NCBI GenBank assembly: GCA_963969595.1
Contig: OZ018410.1
Span: 45,117,413 to 45,181,412, forward strand
Length of the DNA stretch: 64,000 bases
Origin: Neckera pumila
Taxonomy: Eukaryota; Streptophyta; Bryopsida; Hypnales; Neckeraceae
Direction of reading: 5' to 3'
The translations under genes were made by a program, and so were the position numbers. How positions within the stretch are numbered: the first letter of the stretch is position 1; each line of letters opens with the position of its first letter. Below are positions 63,031 to 64,000 of the stretch, in pieces. The notes under the pieces were generated by a model. That model ran no database searches, had not been told where the DNA came from, and saw only the letters and a list, made by a program, of their open reading frames with translations.

Positions 63031-63424
63031 GAGCATTGCCACCCATTCACTACCAAGCTCCCAGGTCAGGGTTTGGGCGGGGCCGGGAAGAAAAAGCTCA
63101 CCCCCCCTTCACAAGAAAGGAACAAAAGAAGACCGGTCACGTCAAATTGAGCTCTCCAAACACTAGCTTCCAATCTCTGCTACGCTTTGACTTGGACCTT
63201 GATCTTGTCAACTTTGTTGGTTAGTGGCCCTTTCTTAACTTTTTTTAATCAACTAGCATTTTGGTTGACTCTTGGTTATGACAAGTCATTAATGCATGAG
63301 TTTGTCTTGTTTTGGTATCCCGCTTCCTCGTGAATGGGTGGCGCATAGAAGCAGCCCGGAAGGAGCAGGGCCCTGGCCATCCCATTCCCCGAGTCGTGTT
63401 TGCAGGGAATGGGTGGCGATGCTC
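63031..63424. mobile_element. GC-rich MITE, possible PIF/Harbinger type (394 bp)
   Basis: The ends are GAGCATTGCCACCCATTC and, inverted, GAGCATCGCCACCCATTC (17 of 18 match). The flanks are TAA and TAG, close to the 3-bp TWA target of Harbinger elements. A subterminal copy of GAATGGGTGGCG lies at 63332-63343. Its base composition is far more GC-rich than its surroundings. Confidence 0.6.
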
Positions 63425-63990
63425 TAGCAGGCAACAATTAGGGCTCCACATGGCTTCAAAAAACAAAGGAGATGCACCCTTCTGCCAGAAACAAGCTCAA
63501 CCTCATTTTTGGCATGGTGCAAGGCTTGCAACATCATCATCAATGTTGAACTCGTATGGCCTTCCTCGTAAACACTTGTCAAGTAATTATGCATCTCAAT
63601 ATACTCTTGCAATATAATGACACCAGAGTCAACACTCTCTGAATCAACAATCTTTGCTTTTGATATGTATGCATGTGGTTTTTTTTGGACAAGTGTCGTC
63701 AAAAGCCTTTATATCACTGGACCAAATCCAAAAGAAGGAAATAAGACAGGCTTAAACTCTCTGACAGGAACAAAATTTTGCTTAAAATAACAACACTGGT
63801 ATGTACCACATAACCTCATGCGCTCCAAATAGATGGCACATTTTCTTGGAGCTCTACTTCCTAGGAGTGTATGTAGCATAACTTCATTCATTCAAAAAAT
63901 AGCACACTTGTGGTCATTTTCCATTAATAGCTTTGCTAGATAGCATAGTTACATGAATGTTACTATGGTGTTCTGTCTTCTGAGTGGATA
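63425..63990 (-). other. Coding-like region, unidentified, interrupted
   Basis: On the minus strand two consecutive open stretches, 63709-63891 and 63424-63702, have protein-like composition. The second reads [18 protein letters not shown] then [16 protein letters not shown]. They are in different frames and no intron joins them obviously. The second ends at the edge of the 63031-63424 MITE, which may have truncated it. It could be a decayed gene or transposon fragment; I recognise no family. Confidence 0.3.
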
Positions 63991-64000
63991 GTCACCCATG

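Overview
The window looks like nuclear DNA from a non-flowering streptophyte (bryophyte, lycophyte, fern, cycad/Ginkgo or charophyte grade). The base composition is very AT-rich, and there are many short inverted-repeat elements of plant-like type (Stowaway-like, CACTA-like, MULE). One very large, intact axonemal dynein heavy-chain gene is present, which flowering plants lack. The exact lineage is inference; nothing here names the species.

Layout. 1-2328: a decayed MULE-type transposase gene (plus strand), open to the left window edge, with one clean intron and at least one frameshift. 2329-5815: AT-rich intergenic DNA in which I recognise no gene. 5816-45135, minus strand: a 51-exon partial gene for a DNAH1-class inner-arm axonemal dynein heavy chain. 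I assembled the exons by hand. They total 12,069 nt (4,022 codons plus stop), all 50 introns are GT-AG and every junction keeps frame. The extreme N-terminus (roughly the first 150-250 residues, judging from animal DNAH1) was not found. 45136-64000: no confident host gene, but a dense set of mobile-element remnants, tandem repeats and two short coding-like fragments.

The most striking non-genic signal is a repeat family of at least ten copies, each flanked by TTAA and ending in CCCCTAAAG...CTTTAGGGG. This is the architecture of piggyBac-type (or Sola3-type) non-autonomous elements. Several copies sit in dynein introns. Copies are inserted inside one another exactly at TTAA: at 8105-10881 two are nested in a third, and removing them restores a 917-bp host that matches its 923-927-bp siblings. 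Other elements include a Stowaway-like element split by a TTAA element, a perfect CACTA-type MITE with a 3-bp target duplication, a second CACTA-like foldback, a TA-flanked foldback, a pair of MITEs with TGACGTGGCA cores and a GC-rich Harbinger-like MITE.

The dynein product would act as a single-headed inner-arm motor in sperm flagella. The rest of the window is mostly a record of transposon insertion into and around this gene.
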